In this document: piece after piece, positions 21,491 to 33,555 of the stretch | Position numbering within the stretch: the first letter of the stretch is position 1 | How the letters are laid out: each line of letters starts with the position of its first letter | Assembly: GCA_033032865.1 (NCBI GenBank) | Contig: JAWHQI010000065.1 | Location: forward strand, 5,704,001-5,768,000 | Direction of reading: 5' to 3' | From: Dactylorhiza incarnata | Taxonomy: Eukaryota; Streptophyta; Magnoliopsida; Asparagales; Orchidaceae | Length of the DNA: 64,000 nucleotides | Translations under genes and position numbers: made by a program | The notes under the pieces: model-generated | The model's database searches: none | Seen by the model: only the letters and a program-made list of their open reading frames with translations | Told to the model about the DNA's origin: nothing

Positions 21491-22435
21491 ATGGAAGGAG
21501 GATATGCTAGAGGTCTCGGTATTGAGCTCCTTACGCAGACTAACTTCAAGAAGTGGAAGTCTTGCATGGAGAGCTATCTTCTTGGCGAGGATTTGTGGGA
21601 GGTAGTAGGAGGAAAAGCAATACAAGCTATTGTTCCTGCTGATGGGAATGCTGAGCTCGTGAAGGCTTGGAGAAGAACGAATGCTAAGGCGGAGTTTACT
21701 CTCAGGAGAGCTATCATTCCGGAGCTGTTTGACCACATCATCAGATGTGGATCTGCTGCTGAGATTTGGACAGCCTTAGATGGCTTGTTCAATAAGAAGA
21801 ATGTAGCGAGGCTACAGTTCTTGGAGAATGAGTTGGCGAAAGCAACTCAAGGAGATTTGTCTATCTCAACGTTCTTATTGAAGATGAAGGACCTCTGCGC
21901 AGAGATATCGGCTTTGGACTCAGATGGGCCTATCTTAGAAGCTAAGCTGAAGAGGCACATAATTCGCGGCTTGCGGAGGGAGTATGTGACCTTTGTTACT
22001 TCTGTTCAAGGTTGGGCCAATCAGCCTTCGTTGCTGGAGCTGGAGAACTTACTTGCTTCGCAAGAAAGTTTGGCTAAGCAAATGGCTGGGATGTCTGTCT
22101 TTGGGGGAGAAGGCGAGGTTCTCTTCTCTGGCAAGAAGAAGATATGGGACAAGAAGAAGAAGACATCTGGAGATGATGGCCCGTCTACTTCATATCAGCA
22201 GGAGAGGAGCTATGCTCCTATGCGTGATGAGAAGAAGCAGGAAGGACCTAGATGCTTCAGGTGCAATAAGCTTGGTCATTTCAAAAGGGACTGCAAGGTC
22301 AATTTTCAGCCAGGGCATGCTGCAGGGAAGGAGGAGGCTGGTTCCAATTCAGAAGGTAGGTGGGGTGTTGAAGGTGCATTCATGACGAGCACTTGTGTTT
22401 GGGCCATGGATTCCATCAACTATCAAGATGATTAG
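21491..22435 (+). CDS. gag: Copia-2 gag
   Basis: A 314-codon open frame from ATG 21491. It has the N-terminal Copia gag fold region ([40 protein letters not shown]), then a Lys-rich linker, then a zinc knuckle CFRCNKLGHFKRDC. It packages element RNA. The frame ends at a TAG (22433) just before [14 protein letters not shown] of protease, where the family usually has Trp. A point mutation has therefore separated gag from pol. Otherwise this part is intact. Confidence 0.9.
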   Translation: MEGGYARGLGIELLTQTNFKKWKSCMESYLLGEDLWEVVGGKAIQAIVPADGNAELVKAWRRTNAKAEFTLRRAIIPELFDHIIRCGSAAEIWTALDGLFNKKNVARLQFLENELAKATQGDLSISTFLLKMKDLCAEISALDSDGPILEAKLKRHIIRGLRREYVTFVTSVQGWANQPSLLELENLLASQESLAKQMAGMSVFGGEGEVLFSGKKKIWDKKKKTSGDDGPSTSYQQERSYAPMRDEKKQEGPRCFRCNKLGHFKRDCKVNFQPGHAAGKEEAGSNSEGRWGVEGAFMTSTCVWAMDSINYQDD

Positions 22436-24378
22436 ATTGTGGACTCTGGGTGTGGTCATCACCTCACCGGGGATGACTCAAAGTTCTCCTCGTTGCAGAC
22501 ATATACAGGTAATGATGCTATCATTACAGCTGACGATACTATTCATGCAGTTGAGAAGGAGGGTGTGGTTTCATTGAACGATGATAGAGGTACTCTTATG
22601 TTGAAGAGTGTCTATCATGTTCTGGGGATGAAAAAGAACCTCTTCTCAGTGACCAATGCGGTGGATGCTGTCTATCACATTCTGTTTGGTCCAACGAAGT
22701 GAAGTTTCTCCGAAACGTTTCAGCGGTGAAAGCTGAGGTCACTCATGTTGGGAGATGGGTGAAGGATTTGTTTGTTCTTTCAACAAATTCTTATGTTGAT
22801 AAGATGAGGGCTAACGACAGCGCTGCTATTTGGCACGAAAGGCTTGGGCATGTTGGAATGGATAAGCTGAAAGCTATGGCGGGAAGAGGCATGGTGAAAG
22901 GTCTGCCTAGCTTGTCATCTTTCTGGGATGGTCACGTTTGTGCAGGTTGTAAGTTTGGTAAAGCTCAGGGCTTTCCATTTGACAAATCACAAAGCAGATG
23001 TAAAAGACCATTGTAGTGCATCAATGGTGATCTGTTTGGACCTACCAACACTGTCAGTCTTGGAGGTAGCAGGTACATGCTGATTTTGGTTGATGACTTC
23101 ACCAGATATACTTGGGTATATTTTCTGAAGGAGAAGTCGGAGGTGTTCGAAAGGTTTGTGGAGTTCAAGGAGCTGGTGGAAGGTCGGCTAAACCCGCGGG
23201 TGAAGAAGTTCAGAACAGACAATGGAGGGGAGTTCACCTCCAAGGAGTTCTTTAACTTCTGCAGGAAGCATGGCATCCAAAGGGAGATTTCTTGTGCTCA
23301 CACTCCACAACAGAACGGAGTTGCAGAGTGGAAGATCCGTCACCTGACGGATACCTGTAAATGTTGGCTTCATGCCAAGAATATTCCTAAGTCCTTTTGG
23401 GCAGAGGGTATGTCTTGTGCAACTTTTCTTATCAACTGGATGCCTCTCAGTCCCATCAACAGGAAGAACCCTCATGAGTTGATGTTCAAGGAGAAGCCAA
23501 GCATGGGACACTTTCGAGTGTTCGGTTCTACCTGCTATGTGCATATTCCGGATGCCCTTCGAACGAAGCTAGATGCTAAGGCAAGGAAGCTAGTCTTCGT
23601 CGGTTATGATGAACGGAAGAAAGCGTGGAGATGCATGAATCCTGAGACACAGAGATATGTGGTCTCTAGGGATGTGGTATTCGATGAGCTAACATCATAC
23701 CAAGGTAACTATTCTATTGAGTTACAAGGGAGCAGGGTAGATGGTGGACTAGAGGAAGCTGCACGGGAAGTTCTGGTGGAGTTACATGTTTCTCTAGGTG
23801 CTCCGAGTATTTCTAGCTCTGGGTCAGGTGCTTCAGGTTCTGGAAGCAGGAGGAGCGACGCTCCATGTTTACCTGAAAGGAGAGCTAGTCCAGAAGCTGC
23901 AGTGGAAGAGGTGGTTCATAGTCAAGCTATGAGGAGGTCCAAGAGGATCATTATTCCACCTGATCGGTATACAGGCGGGAATTTGGTGAGCTTTGTCTCA
24001 TGTTTCTTCGCAGGTCCCCTGGATGAGAGAGAGCCGTCTTGTTATGATAATGCCGTTGGAGTCAAGGAGTGGGAAGGAGCCATGGATGAAGAGATGGCTG
24101 CCCTCAGGAAGAATGAGACTTGGGACTTGGTGCATAAGGTTGAGGGTATTACTCCGGTGACTTGCAAATGGGTTTTCAAGCTAAAGAAGAAGGCTGATGG
24201 AAGTATTGAGTGGTACAAGGCTCGCCTTGTAACTCAAGGATTCTCTCAGAAGTATGGGGAGGATTTTGAAGAAACGTTTAGCCCCATTTCCAAGATGACT
24301 TCGGTCCAGGTGGTGATCGCATTGGCATCTTGCCAAGGGTGGAAGATTTGGCAACTCGATGTGAAGAACGCTTTCTGA
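22436..24378 (+). pseudogene. pol: Copia-2 pol, protease, integrase and RT start (unit 1)
   Basis: Protease [13 protein letters not shown] keeps the catalytic DSG. A one-base frameshift at about 22700 and a TAG at 23014 follow. Between them lie the pre-integrase zinc motif (WHERLGHVG to CAGC) and the integrase start. The integrase core (VDDFTRYTWVYFL, RTDNGGEFTS, HTPQQNGVAE) and its C-terminal part run openly from 23077, then RT begins (KWVFKLKKKADGSIEWYK). A TGA at 24376 interrupts [13 protein letters not shown]. Confidence 0.9.
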
Positions 24379-25578
24379 TATGGCGAGATTGACAAGGATA
24401 TCTTCATGGATCAGCCACCTGGTTATGTATCCGAAGAGCACCCAAGACATGTTTGCAAGCTCAAGAAGGCTCTTTACGGCTTGAAGCAAGCGCCTCGGGC
24501 GTGGTATGGGAAGATCACAGAATACCACCAGTTCTATGGATACTTTGCTTCAGATTCAGATTCAAGCTTATTTGTAAAGAAGACGGGGGAGGTCCAGGTT
24601 TTGGTTCTGCTGTATATTGACGATATGATCCTCACGGGGAATTCTGAGATGGAGGTAGCTAGGCTTCGTGCTGAGCTAGCTATCAGATTTGAGATGAAGG
24701 ATTTGGGCGAGCTCCACCATTTCCTTGGGCTCGAATTGGAGAGGAAAGAGAGCGGTATGCTCGTTTCCGAAAAGGGCTATACGGATCGAATCGTGAAGAT
24801 ATTCGGCATGGAAGGGGGGAAGAGCAACTCTACTCCACTGGAGGTTGGAGTTCATCTTCGGCGAGATGAAGGAAAGGTTCTTACAGATCCTTTGGTGTTC
24901 CGGGATTTGGTCGAAAGCTTGATATACTTGACGATCACGAGGACAGATATTGCTTATGCAGTTGGTAGGGTGAGTCGGTTCATGGCAGAGCCTCGGAAGC
25001 CTCATCTTGTGGCGGCTATGAGTATATTGAAATATGTCAAATCCACCTCAGATTTGGGTCTCTTCTATGGAAGGGATTCAGGCTTTTGCTTGCACGGGTA
25101 CATGGACGCTGATTATGGAGGAGATTCAGATGATTGGAGATCGACGTCTAGATACGTCTTTATGACGGGCTCTTCAACTATATCATGGTGCAGCAAGAAG
25201 CAGGATTTTGTGTCTGTCTCTACCACAGAAGCGGAGTACAAAGCTTCGGCTTTGGCGACTCAGGAAGCCATCTGGCTTAGGACGCTTGTGGAGGACATTC
25301 ATAGGGAGGTGGGAAGTCCTACTCTGCTACGTGGTGACAATGAGAGTGCTCTCAAACTAGTGAACAATCCAGTTTGTCACGTGCATACGAAGCACATAGA
25401 GATTCATCATCATTTCATTCGTGAGAAGGTGTTCGAGGGATCTTTGATTATGGAGCATGTGCAGAGCAAGGAGAACGTTGCTGACATATTCACTAAGCCG
25501 TTGGTGAAGGGACCTTTTGGTCGGTTGCGGAGTTTTCTTGGGCTGACGACCACTTCCCACTTCAAGGGGGAGTGTTAA
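24379..25578 (+). pseudogene. pol: Copia-2 pol, reverse transcriptase and RNase H (unit 1)
   Basis: Same frame as the integrase after one stop. The RT active site is LLYIDDMILTG, with Ile in place of the usual Val of YVDD. Motifs [17 protein letters not shown] and [14 protein letters not shown] are intact. RNase H shows HGYMDADYGGDSDD and [20 protein letters not shown], ending FKGEC. The last Cys codon and TAA stop (25573-25578) are the first six bases of LTR 2. The region is continuous apart from its upstream stop. Confidence 0.9.
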
Positions 25579-26387
25579 ATTTTTGAAGTGGAAGTGGATT
25601 TGAGCTGGGCGGTCTGCGGATTGGAGACCGCAGAGACCGCGCGGTCTGCGTTGGTTCTCTGGTCAGTTTTGTCTCAGCGGTTTGTTCTGAGCGGTCTGAT
25701 CTGGGAGACCGCCTCTTCTGTCCGTGCGGCTTGCGCGGGTTGGTCTTACGACTTGTCCTAAGTCAGCCAAATGTTCTTGGTCTGCCTTCTTGTAGTGACC
25801 GAGCGGTCTGACGACTATTCTAGTCGGTTTGGTTACTGAAGGAGTTCTTTGCTTTATAATAAGACCGGGCGGTCTGCTTATTGAGACCGCGGTAACCGGG
25901 CAGTTTGGGTGTAACCACAAGGTTTAAAAGGAGCTGTGAGCTATGCTGAGCTCGGGCAGTCTGCTTTGCGAGACCGCTCGCGATCTGATGGGCAGTTATT
26001 GTATCCTTGTTTGTGCGGTGATGACATCTGTCTGTCTTCCTATAAATAGGGGTGCAGAGCCCGTCATTAATAATGAGAACTGTAAGAACCAAAGTTTGTC
26101 TCCCTTCTTCCAGCTTTGAATAAACTAGTCCGAGCAGACTGTGTTTAGGTGTTCGCGGTCTGTGCAATGGACTCAGTTGATCAGGCGGTCTTAAGTGGCC
26201 AGGCGGTCTTGAGTTGCATCTGTCATAGGTAGCAGTTCTTTGTTCAAAGTTTGCGGGTTCTTTCTTGATCAAGACCGTGCGGTCTGGGCAATCAAGAAGT
26301 GCGAACTGGTTGTTTTCAGCAGTGGAATAAATCAGCAAGTTGGAGGCTTGTGGTTGCGGTCTGACAGGTGTGGCTTGTACTCTGTTC
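25573..26387 (+). repeat. Copia-2 LTR 2, 3'-truncated
   Basis: It begins as a normal LTR after the purine tract aagggggag. It then lacks about 110 bp after gaactgtaagaaccaaag and stops at tgtactctgttc, where agagcggaagatccg of integrase follows at once. The 3' end, primer-binding site, gag, protease and first half of integrase of the second unit are missing. Confidence 0.88.
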
Positions 26388-28640
26388 AGAGCGGAAGATC
26401 CGTCACCTGACGGAGACCTGCAAATGTTGGCTTCATGCCAAGAATATTCCTAAGTCCTTTTGGGCAGAGGGTATGTCTTGTGCAGCTTCTGTTATCAACT
26501 GGATGCCTCTCAGTCCCATCAACATGATGACCCCTCATGAGTTGATGTTCAAGGAGAAGCCAAGCGTGGAACACTTTCGAGTGTTCGGTTCTACCTGCTA
26601 TGTGCATGTTCCGGATGCCCTTCGAACGAAGCTAGATGCTAAGGCAAGGAAGCTAGTCTTCATCGGTTATGATGATCGGAAGAAAGTGTGGAGATGCATG
26701 GATCTTGAGACACGGAGATATGTGGTCTCTAGGGATGTGGTTTTCGATGAGCTGACATTAGACCAAGGTAACTCTTTTGTTGAGTTACAAGGGAGCAGGG
26801 TAGATTGTGGACCAGAGGAAGCTGCATAGGAAGTTCTGGTGGAGTTACCTGTTTCTCCAGGTGCTCCTGGTATTTCTAGCTCCGGGTCAGGTGCTTCAAG
26901 TTCTGGAAGTAGGGGGAGCGACGCTCCATGTTTACCTGAAAGGAGAGCTAGTCCAGAAGCTGCAGTGGAAGAGGTGGTTCTGAGTCAAGCTCTGAGGAGG
27001 TCCAAGAGGACCATTATTCCACCTGATCGGTATACGGGCGGGAATTTGGTGAGCTTTGTCTCATGTTTCTTCGCAGGTCCCCTGGATTAGAGAGAGCCAT
27101 CTTGTTATGAGAATGTCGTTGGAGTCAAGGAGTGGGAAGGAGCCATGGATGAAGAGATGGCTGCCCTCAGGAAGAATGAGACTTGGGACTTGGTGCCTAA
27201 GGTTGAGGATATTACAGCGGTGACTTGCAAATGGGTTTTCAAGCTGAAGAAGAAGGCTGATGGAAGTATTGAGCAGTACAAGGCTCGCCTTATAGCTCGA
27301 GGTTTCTCTCAGAAGTATGGGGAGGATTATGAAGAAACGTTTAGCCCCGTTGCCAAGATGACTTCGGTCCAGGTGGTGATCGCATTGGCAGCTTGCCAAG
27401 GGTGGAAGATTTGGCAACTCGATGTGAAGAACGCTTTCTTATATGGCAAGATTGACAAGGATATCTTCATGGATCAGCCACCTGGTTATGTATCCGAAGA
27501 GCACCCAAGATATGTTTGCAAGCTCAAGATGGCTCTTTATGGCTTGAAGAAAGCGCCTCGGGCGTGGTATGGGAAGATCGCAGAATACCTCCAGTTCTGC
27601 GGATACTTTGCTTCAGATTCAGATTCAAGCTTATTTGTAAAGAAGACAGGGGAGCTTCAGGTATTGGTGCTGCTGTACGTTGACGATATGATCATCACGC
27701 AGAATTCTGAGATGGTGGTAGCTAGGCTAGGTGCCGAGCTAGCTATCAGATTTGAGATGAAGGATTTGGGCGAGCTCCACCATTTCCCTGGGCTCAAAAT
27801 GGAGAGGAAAGAGAGCGGTATGCTCGTTTCCCAAAAGGGCTCTGCGGATCGAATTGTGAAGAGATTCGGCATGGAAGGGGGAAGAGCAGCTCTACTCCAC
27901 TGGAGGTTGGAGTTCATTTTCGGCGAGATGAAGGAAAGGTTCTTACTGATCCTTTGGTGTTCCGGGCTTTGGTCGGAAGCTTGATATACTTGACGATCAT
28001 GAGGCCAGATATTGCTTATGCAGTTGGCATGGTGAGTCGGTTCATGGCAGAGCCTCGGAAGCCTCATCTTGTGGCGGCTAGGAGTATAGTGAAATATGTC
28101 AAATCCACCTCGGATTTGGGTCTCTTCTATGGAAGGGATTCAGGATTTTTCTTGCATGGGCACATGGACGCTGATTATAGAGGAGATTCGGATGATTAGA
28201 GATTGACGTCTGGATACGTCTTTATGATGGGCTCTTTAGCTATATCATGGTGCAGCAAGAAGCAGGATTATGTGTCTGTCTCTAACACAGAAGCGGAGTA
28301 CAAAGCTTCAGCTTTGGCGGCTCAGGAAGCCATCTATCTTAGGAGGCTTATGGAGGACATTCATAGGGAGGTGGGAGGTCCTACTCTGCTACATGGTGAC
28401 AATGAGAGTGCTCTCAAACTGGTGAACAATCCAGCTTGTCATGTGCGTACGAAGCACATAGAGATTCATCATCATTTCATTCGTAAGAAGGTGTTGGAGG
28501 GATCTCTGATTGTGGAACATGTACAGAGCAAGGAGAACGTTGCTGACATATTCACTAAGCCGATGGCGAAGGGACCTTTTGGTCGGTTGCAGAGTTTGCT
28601 TGGGCTGACTTCCACTTCCCACTTCAAGGGGGAGTGTTAA
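26388..28640 (+). pseudogene. pol: Copia-2 pol, second partial unit (integrase C-terminal part, RT, RNase H)
   Basis: The frame opens in the integrase segment RKIRHLTETCKCWLHAKNIP. TAG stops occur at 26827 and 27088. RT keeps YVDD ([12 protein letters not shown]) and the [17 protein letters not shown] segment that is broken in unit 1. A one-base deletion near 27880 shifts the frame, and TAG at 28197 interrupts RNase H. The end is FKGEC plus TAA overlapping LTR 3. Units 1 and 2 are very similar but carry different disabling mutations. Confidence 0.88.
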
Positions 28641-29842
28641 ATTTTTGAAGTGGAAGTGGATTTGAGCTGGGCGGTCTGCGGATTGGAGAATGCAGAGACC
28701 GTGCAGTCTGCGTTGGATCTCTGGTCAGTTTTGTCTCAGCAGTTTGTTCTGAGCAGTCTGATCTGGGAGACCGCCTCTTCTGTCCAGGTGGTTTGCGCGG
28801 GTTGGTATGGCGACTTGTCCTAAGTCGGCCAGATGTTCTTGGTCTGCCTTCTTGCAGTGACGGGGCGGTCTGACGACTATTCTAGTCGGTCTGGTTACTG
28901 AAGGAGTTCTTTGCTTTGCAATCAGACTGGGCGGTCTGCTTATTGAGACCGCGGTGACCGGGCGGTTTGGGTGTAACCGCAAGGTTTAATAAAGGAGCTA
29001 TGAGCTATGATGAGCTCGGGCATTCTGCTTTGCGAGACCGCTCGCGATCTGATGGGCGGTTATTGTATCCTGGTTTGTGCGGTGACGACATCCATCACTG
29101 TCCTCCTATAAATAAGGGTGCAGAGCCCGTCATTAATAACGAGAACTATAAGAACCAAAGTTGTCTTGATTGTGCCGGTCTCACTTTGAGGTTGTGCGGT
29201 CTGAGATCTTTGTCTGACCGGTTTCTGTGTTCGCAGGTTAGCGGCTTGCAGCTCGTGGTCAGCTTGTCTCCCTTCTTCCAGCTTTGAATAAACTAGTCTG
29301 GGTAGATTGTGTTTAGGTGTTCGTGGTCTGTGCAGTGGACTCAGTTGATCAGGTGGTCTTAATTGGCTAGGCGGTCTTGAGTTGCGGTCTGTCACAGGTA
29401 GCAGTTCTTTGTTCAGAGTTCGCGGGTTCTTCCTTGATCAAGACCGTGCGGTCTGGGCGATCAAGAAGTGCGAACTGGTTGTTTTCAACAGTGGAATAAA
29501 GCAACAAGTTGGCGGTCTGTGGTTGCGGTATGACAGGTGCAGCTTGTACTCTGTTCGCGCGGTCTCAGTGGCTTTCGTCCGGCTTGTCTGTTCGCGCGGT
29601 CTGGCGGTCTCAGGGTGTTAGGTGGCTAAAGCTTGTTTTACCCTTGTGTTGCGTGCTTCTCTCCTCCGTGATTCTTATGAATCATGTCTCGCCATGTCTA
29701 CCTCGCATTGTAAAGAGATAGTCAATACCATAGTACTATTCGTTCTTCTCATTGTCACTGTTGTGCTACACTTGTGAAAGGTTTTGGTAAGTGTGTTCCG
29801 CATCTTTTTTACTTCACCTCCGGACCTCAAGTTTTTTCAACA
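28635..29842 (+). repeat. Copia-2 LTR 3 (3')
   Basis: 1,208 bp, full length, TGTTAAATTT...TTTCAACA, followed by the duplication ataat. It has the same GCGGTCT-rich body and TATA box (29107) as LTR 1. Confidence 0.92.
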
Positions 29843-29847
29843 ATAAT

Positions 29848-30288
29848 AGTATAATACAAGGAAAAATAAAGAGTAAGGAATACAAAGTGGGTAATGACTA
29901 CAGAGATTAATGAAACTAGATCTTTAAGATGCTAGATTCTACTTTGATGTATGAGCTGAAGAGAGTAAGGAATTGGATGTTAAGATGAGCCTTACAGAAT
30001 TCAAGTTTCCATTTTGTTTTAGCTCCTTTTTCGCGTGCTTTATCAACAAAGGATTTCCAAAGCTTTATCAACAAAGGATATCCAAAAGCTATATCAACAA
30101 AGGATCTCCAAAAAAAAATACTTTATATTAACATCATATGCATGCATTCATGTTAGAGGATTAAGGTAAGGAGATTCAAACTGAAATGATGAGGCCTGGG
30201 AAGGATTGAAACTTGCATGCACTTTCTCACCTCCATGACTCTCTAAAAGAACTTGGTGATGTATGAATTCTCAATTTTCATGTTTTAA
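29848..30288. repeat. 1-kb duplicated sequence, copy 1, right part
   Basis: Continues the copy split by Copia-2. agtataatacaaggaaaaa and the triple ttatcaacaaaggatatccaaaa unit match 31452-31880. 30289-30867 holds nothing recognised. Confidence 0.8.
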
Positions 30289-30867
30289 CTGACACTCTCC
30301 TTTCACATTCAAATTAGCAATAGATTTTGCGTGTTTTTAGGCAATCACACATATCATTGAGTATTAGAGTTTTTTTATTATATCAAGGTTCATATTAATA
30401 TTGCGCCGGGGGTTCGCTCCTTACCTAACCCACTTCTACTCTCTTTTGTTAACTTACTATGTTTATCTAATTTGGAAAATAGTTTTTATAATAATTTAAA
30501 ATACATTATAATAAATTGCTAACTAATATAGGATACCGGTATTCTTAATTAATATTTGGAAAGTAAATGGCTATGTAGAATCCATAGAAAATAAAGGCTA
30601 TTTTTAAGAAAGAAAAGTAATGTTTGATTTAGATCTACTCTGTAGGATTCCATACCACTCCGGTCTCCCTAGGTGAGAAGAAACTGGAGCTCTGATTTTA
30701 GAGAGGCTTACCTGAGATTTGAACTATGGGTAGGGTACCCTAAAGATCGCTTTATCGATCTTTGAATCCTGACAAAGGCGGAATAATCATGGTTCCCTAT
30801 TCTTTCAGGGAGCAATCGACTCTCTTTATACTATGCTTGACTTAAATCCATTTACTACCAAAATCAT

Positions 30868-31880
30868 ATGGAGGTCACGAATTTCAAATCTCTCAAACCA
30901 AAGCCTTATCTCTATGCATGTTTCTCAATTTTTTCTCATATGACCATTTTGAGAATAGTACGTAGTATATCTTATTTTTTCTTATAATTAAGCTCTTATG
31001 AAAATTTTCTTCTTTACACTCGTCATACAGTAATTCTCAAAGTAACATTATCATTTCTTATTGATATGTTCATCTTCAAGGGAGATCTATTTTTCTTCAC
31101 GTTTAAGGCATTGACTCTCATTTTAAGTATTTGGATTACATCTATAGCAAAACAATACATGTAGATAAAAATTACATGATAAGATACTCAATCACAAATA
31201 TCCTGCTTCATTATATGTAAATAAAGTACTACTATAATAAATCCATTGGTGTACTATATAATGATATAACAAGTGCTTACCCATGGATTACAAACCTGAA
31301 TTCATTGATTATGGCTCACTCCCTATATTGATACATACACGTAGAGTTGGCTAAAGCCCTATTAAAATACTAATCGAGTACCTTAGGATACTCCTCAATC
31401 TAGTCGACCCCTTGATACTCATTATCTAGTAATCTTAGCACCAGAAAGTCTATAATACAAGGAAAAACAAAGAGACATGAATTCAAAGTGGGTTATGACT
31501 ACAAAGATATATAAAACTCCCTAAGATGTTAAATTCTACTTTGATGTATAAGCTGAAGAGAGTAAAGACTTGGATGTTAAGACGAGCCTTAAGGAATTCA
31601 AGTTTCCATTTTGTTTTAGCTCTTTTTCCTTGTGCTTTATCACCAAAGGATATCCAAAAGCTTTATCAACAAAGGATATCCAAAAGTTGTATCAACAAAG
31701 GATCTCCAAAAAACACTTCAGATTAACATCGTGTGCATGCATTCATGTTAGAGGATTAGAGCAAAGAGATTCAAACTGAAATGATGAGTTCAAGGAAGGA
31801 TTGAAACTTGCATGCACTTTCTCGCCTCTATGAATCTCTAGAACTTGGTGATGGATGAATTCTCACGTTCATGATTAGAC
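30868..31880. repeat. 1-kb duplicated sequence, copy 2 (uninterrupted)
   Basis: Collinear with 19610-20192 joined to 29848-30288, so it serves as an empty-site version of the Copia-2 target. It contains three copies of ttatcaacaaaggatatcc-like repeats at about 31640-31710. No convincing coding frame. Confidence 0.8.
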
Positions 31881-32299
31881 CTAAAAATGATGAGTTCGTA
31901 TAAGCATGAACATGTTGTGACCTATCACGTTTCCATTAATTTTATTTTAGCAACTTATACTTCAAAGTATCACATTCAAAACTACTCAATATTTGTCAAA
32001 CTAATAGATGTATTGTCTGGTCCAGTACAAGTGTTATTTTTATCTTAAATTAGAGCGAACTATCTAGTCTGATTTCTTGAACTGACTGAACCAATTATTA
32101 TTGAACTTACTTAAATTGATATCATTTTATCACAATGGTGATATGTGATTTTTATATAGGGCTTTCAACATCCTTCTAGCTCTATTATTTATGCATTTTG
32201 CTCCTAACATTTTGATATAATTGCATATTCTCCAAAATATTTCAAAATTATGATGCAAGAGTGCACTTTGAGCTAAGGAGAATTTTTCATGCTAACATG

Positions 32300-33535
32300 A
32301 GTCGTTTGGAGAAATATTAGATATTATGTATATGGTGCATAATTGTTTACTCTTATGAGCACATACGTACACCCCAGTATTTTCCCAACCCCTACCCTTG
32401 TATTTTGATGCTTATATTCTGTTTTCGTAGTGCACAATTGTGTGACAGTATAAGCATGATAAAGCTCCCATATTTCCCGACTTCTAGCTTATAGCTGTGC
32501 ATTTTTCATGCCAGAATGTGATCGTTCGCTTTTTCTACCTATCCAATCGTAAGTTAGAGTTTTGTCAAATGATCTTGTGTATTCTTCATGCACGATCATG
32601 CGAATTGCGCATGGGTATTGTGCATATAACATATTTTGAGGCAAAATAGTGCCACTTATGGCGCATGAGCATGCATTCAACTTTTCATCGTGATGACTTT
32701 TATTTTGTCTCCCTAATATTTTCCATCCAACGTTTTCACATTCATGCATGATCGGATGCACGACCAGGCGCCCATCCATGCATGACATGTTTTGCTCAGC
32801 TATTTAAGCTGACACATTGTCCTATTTCCAAACTTTTGGTTCCTTTCATTTCGATTCTCCATTTTGACCTAGGGGCTCCACCCCCAAGCTTCTTTCACTC
32901 ATTCCATTAGTTTAAATAGAATATTTCAATGATTTATCAATATATTGGAAGGACAAGGAAAGGAATGTGGAGCTAGCGAACATAAAGAGAGTACATGTAA
33001 CATTAGGTAGTTGCTGACAGTTCCTCCTTGACCCAAGATGCAACCAAGGATTGGAAGAAGGCCCTGATTTACAACCTGTAGTTCCTTATACACATGCAAG
33101 GAAAAGTCTATTTTCTACCTTCGTATTCCTATTCCTTTCGAACCAAGCTTGGGAGGTTTGTGATTTCTTCACCATTTATGTTGGAATGGTTGTAAACAAT
33201 GGTCGTTCAAGATTGTAATCGTGCACTTTAACGTTTAATTCTAGTGTTTGTGTTGATTCATCTTGTACTATTGATGTTTGCTTGGATGTGAATGATGAAT
33301 ACTCTCTTAACAAAAAAATTTATTCTTAACCCATAATTCCTTTCCTTTTCCTTACATGATGTTTGTTTGGTTGCAAACCCTAATAGCTTGTTGATATTCT
33401 ATTTTTGGGAATTTTTGCTTCATGCTCCCTATGGAGATGATACACTTAACTCACTACTTTATTACTTGTGGTTGGCATACTGCCATATCATTTCCTTAGG
33501 GATTTGCGGCATGTGCACCAAGCACAATAAGTTTT
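32300..33535 (+). mobile_element. Decayed Athila-like Gypsy LTR (3' portion)
   Basis: AT-rich sequence with a TATA-like ctatttaag (32799). Its tail closes with acacttaactcactac and aagcacaataagttt, just before a primer-binding-site-like sequence at 33536. Layout and tail resemble Athila-type LTRs. The left end is not defined and no second LTR is seen. 31881-32300 holds nothing recognised. Confidence 0.45.
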
Positions 33536-33555
33536 TGGCATAGTTGCTGGGGAAG
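33536..33555 (+). other. Athila-type primer-binding site relic
   Basis: tggcatagttgctggggaag resembles the Athila/Tat site TGGCGCCGTTGCCGGGGA, with decay at CpG-rich positions. 33556-34314 downstream has no recognisable coding sequence. Confidence 0.5.

Larger units (their letters stand above)
20193..29842 (+). mobile_element. Copia-2: composite Ty1/Copia element, LTR-internal-LTR'-internal'-LTR
   Basis: Outer LTRs at 20193-21398 and 28635-29842 share ends TGTTAAATTT and TCAACA. They are flanked by one duplication, ataat (20188-20192 and 29843-29847). A third, truncated LTR sits at 25573-26387, fused to the middle of a second integrase-RT-RNase H region. The whole is therefore one insertion that became a partial tandem, not two independent insertions. 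Both internal units have stops and a frameshift. Confidence 0.92.

Noticed and set aside
32489..32788. 99-codon minus-strand frame
   Set aside because: Lies in a decayed LTR with many tgcatgc/gcgcat words; no recognised domain and on the strand opposite to the LTR.
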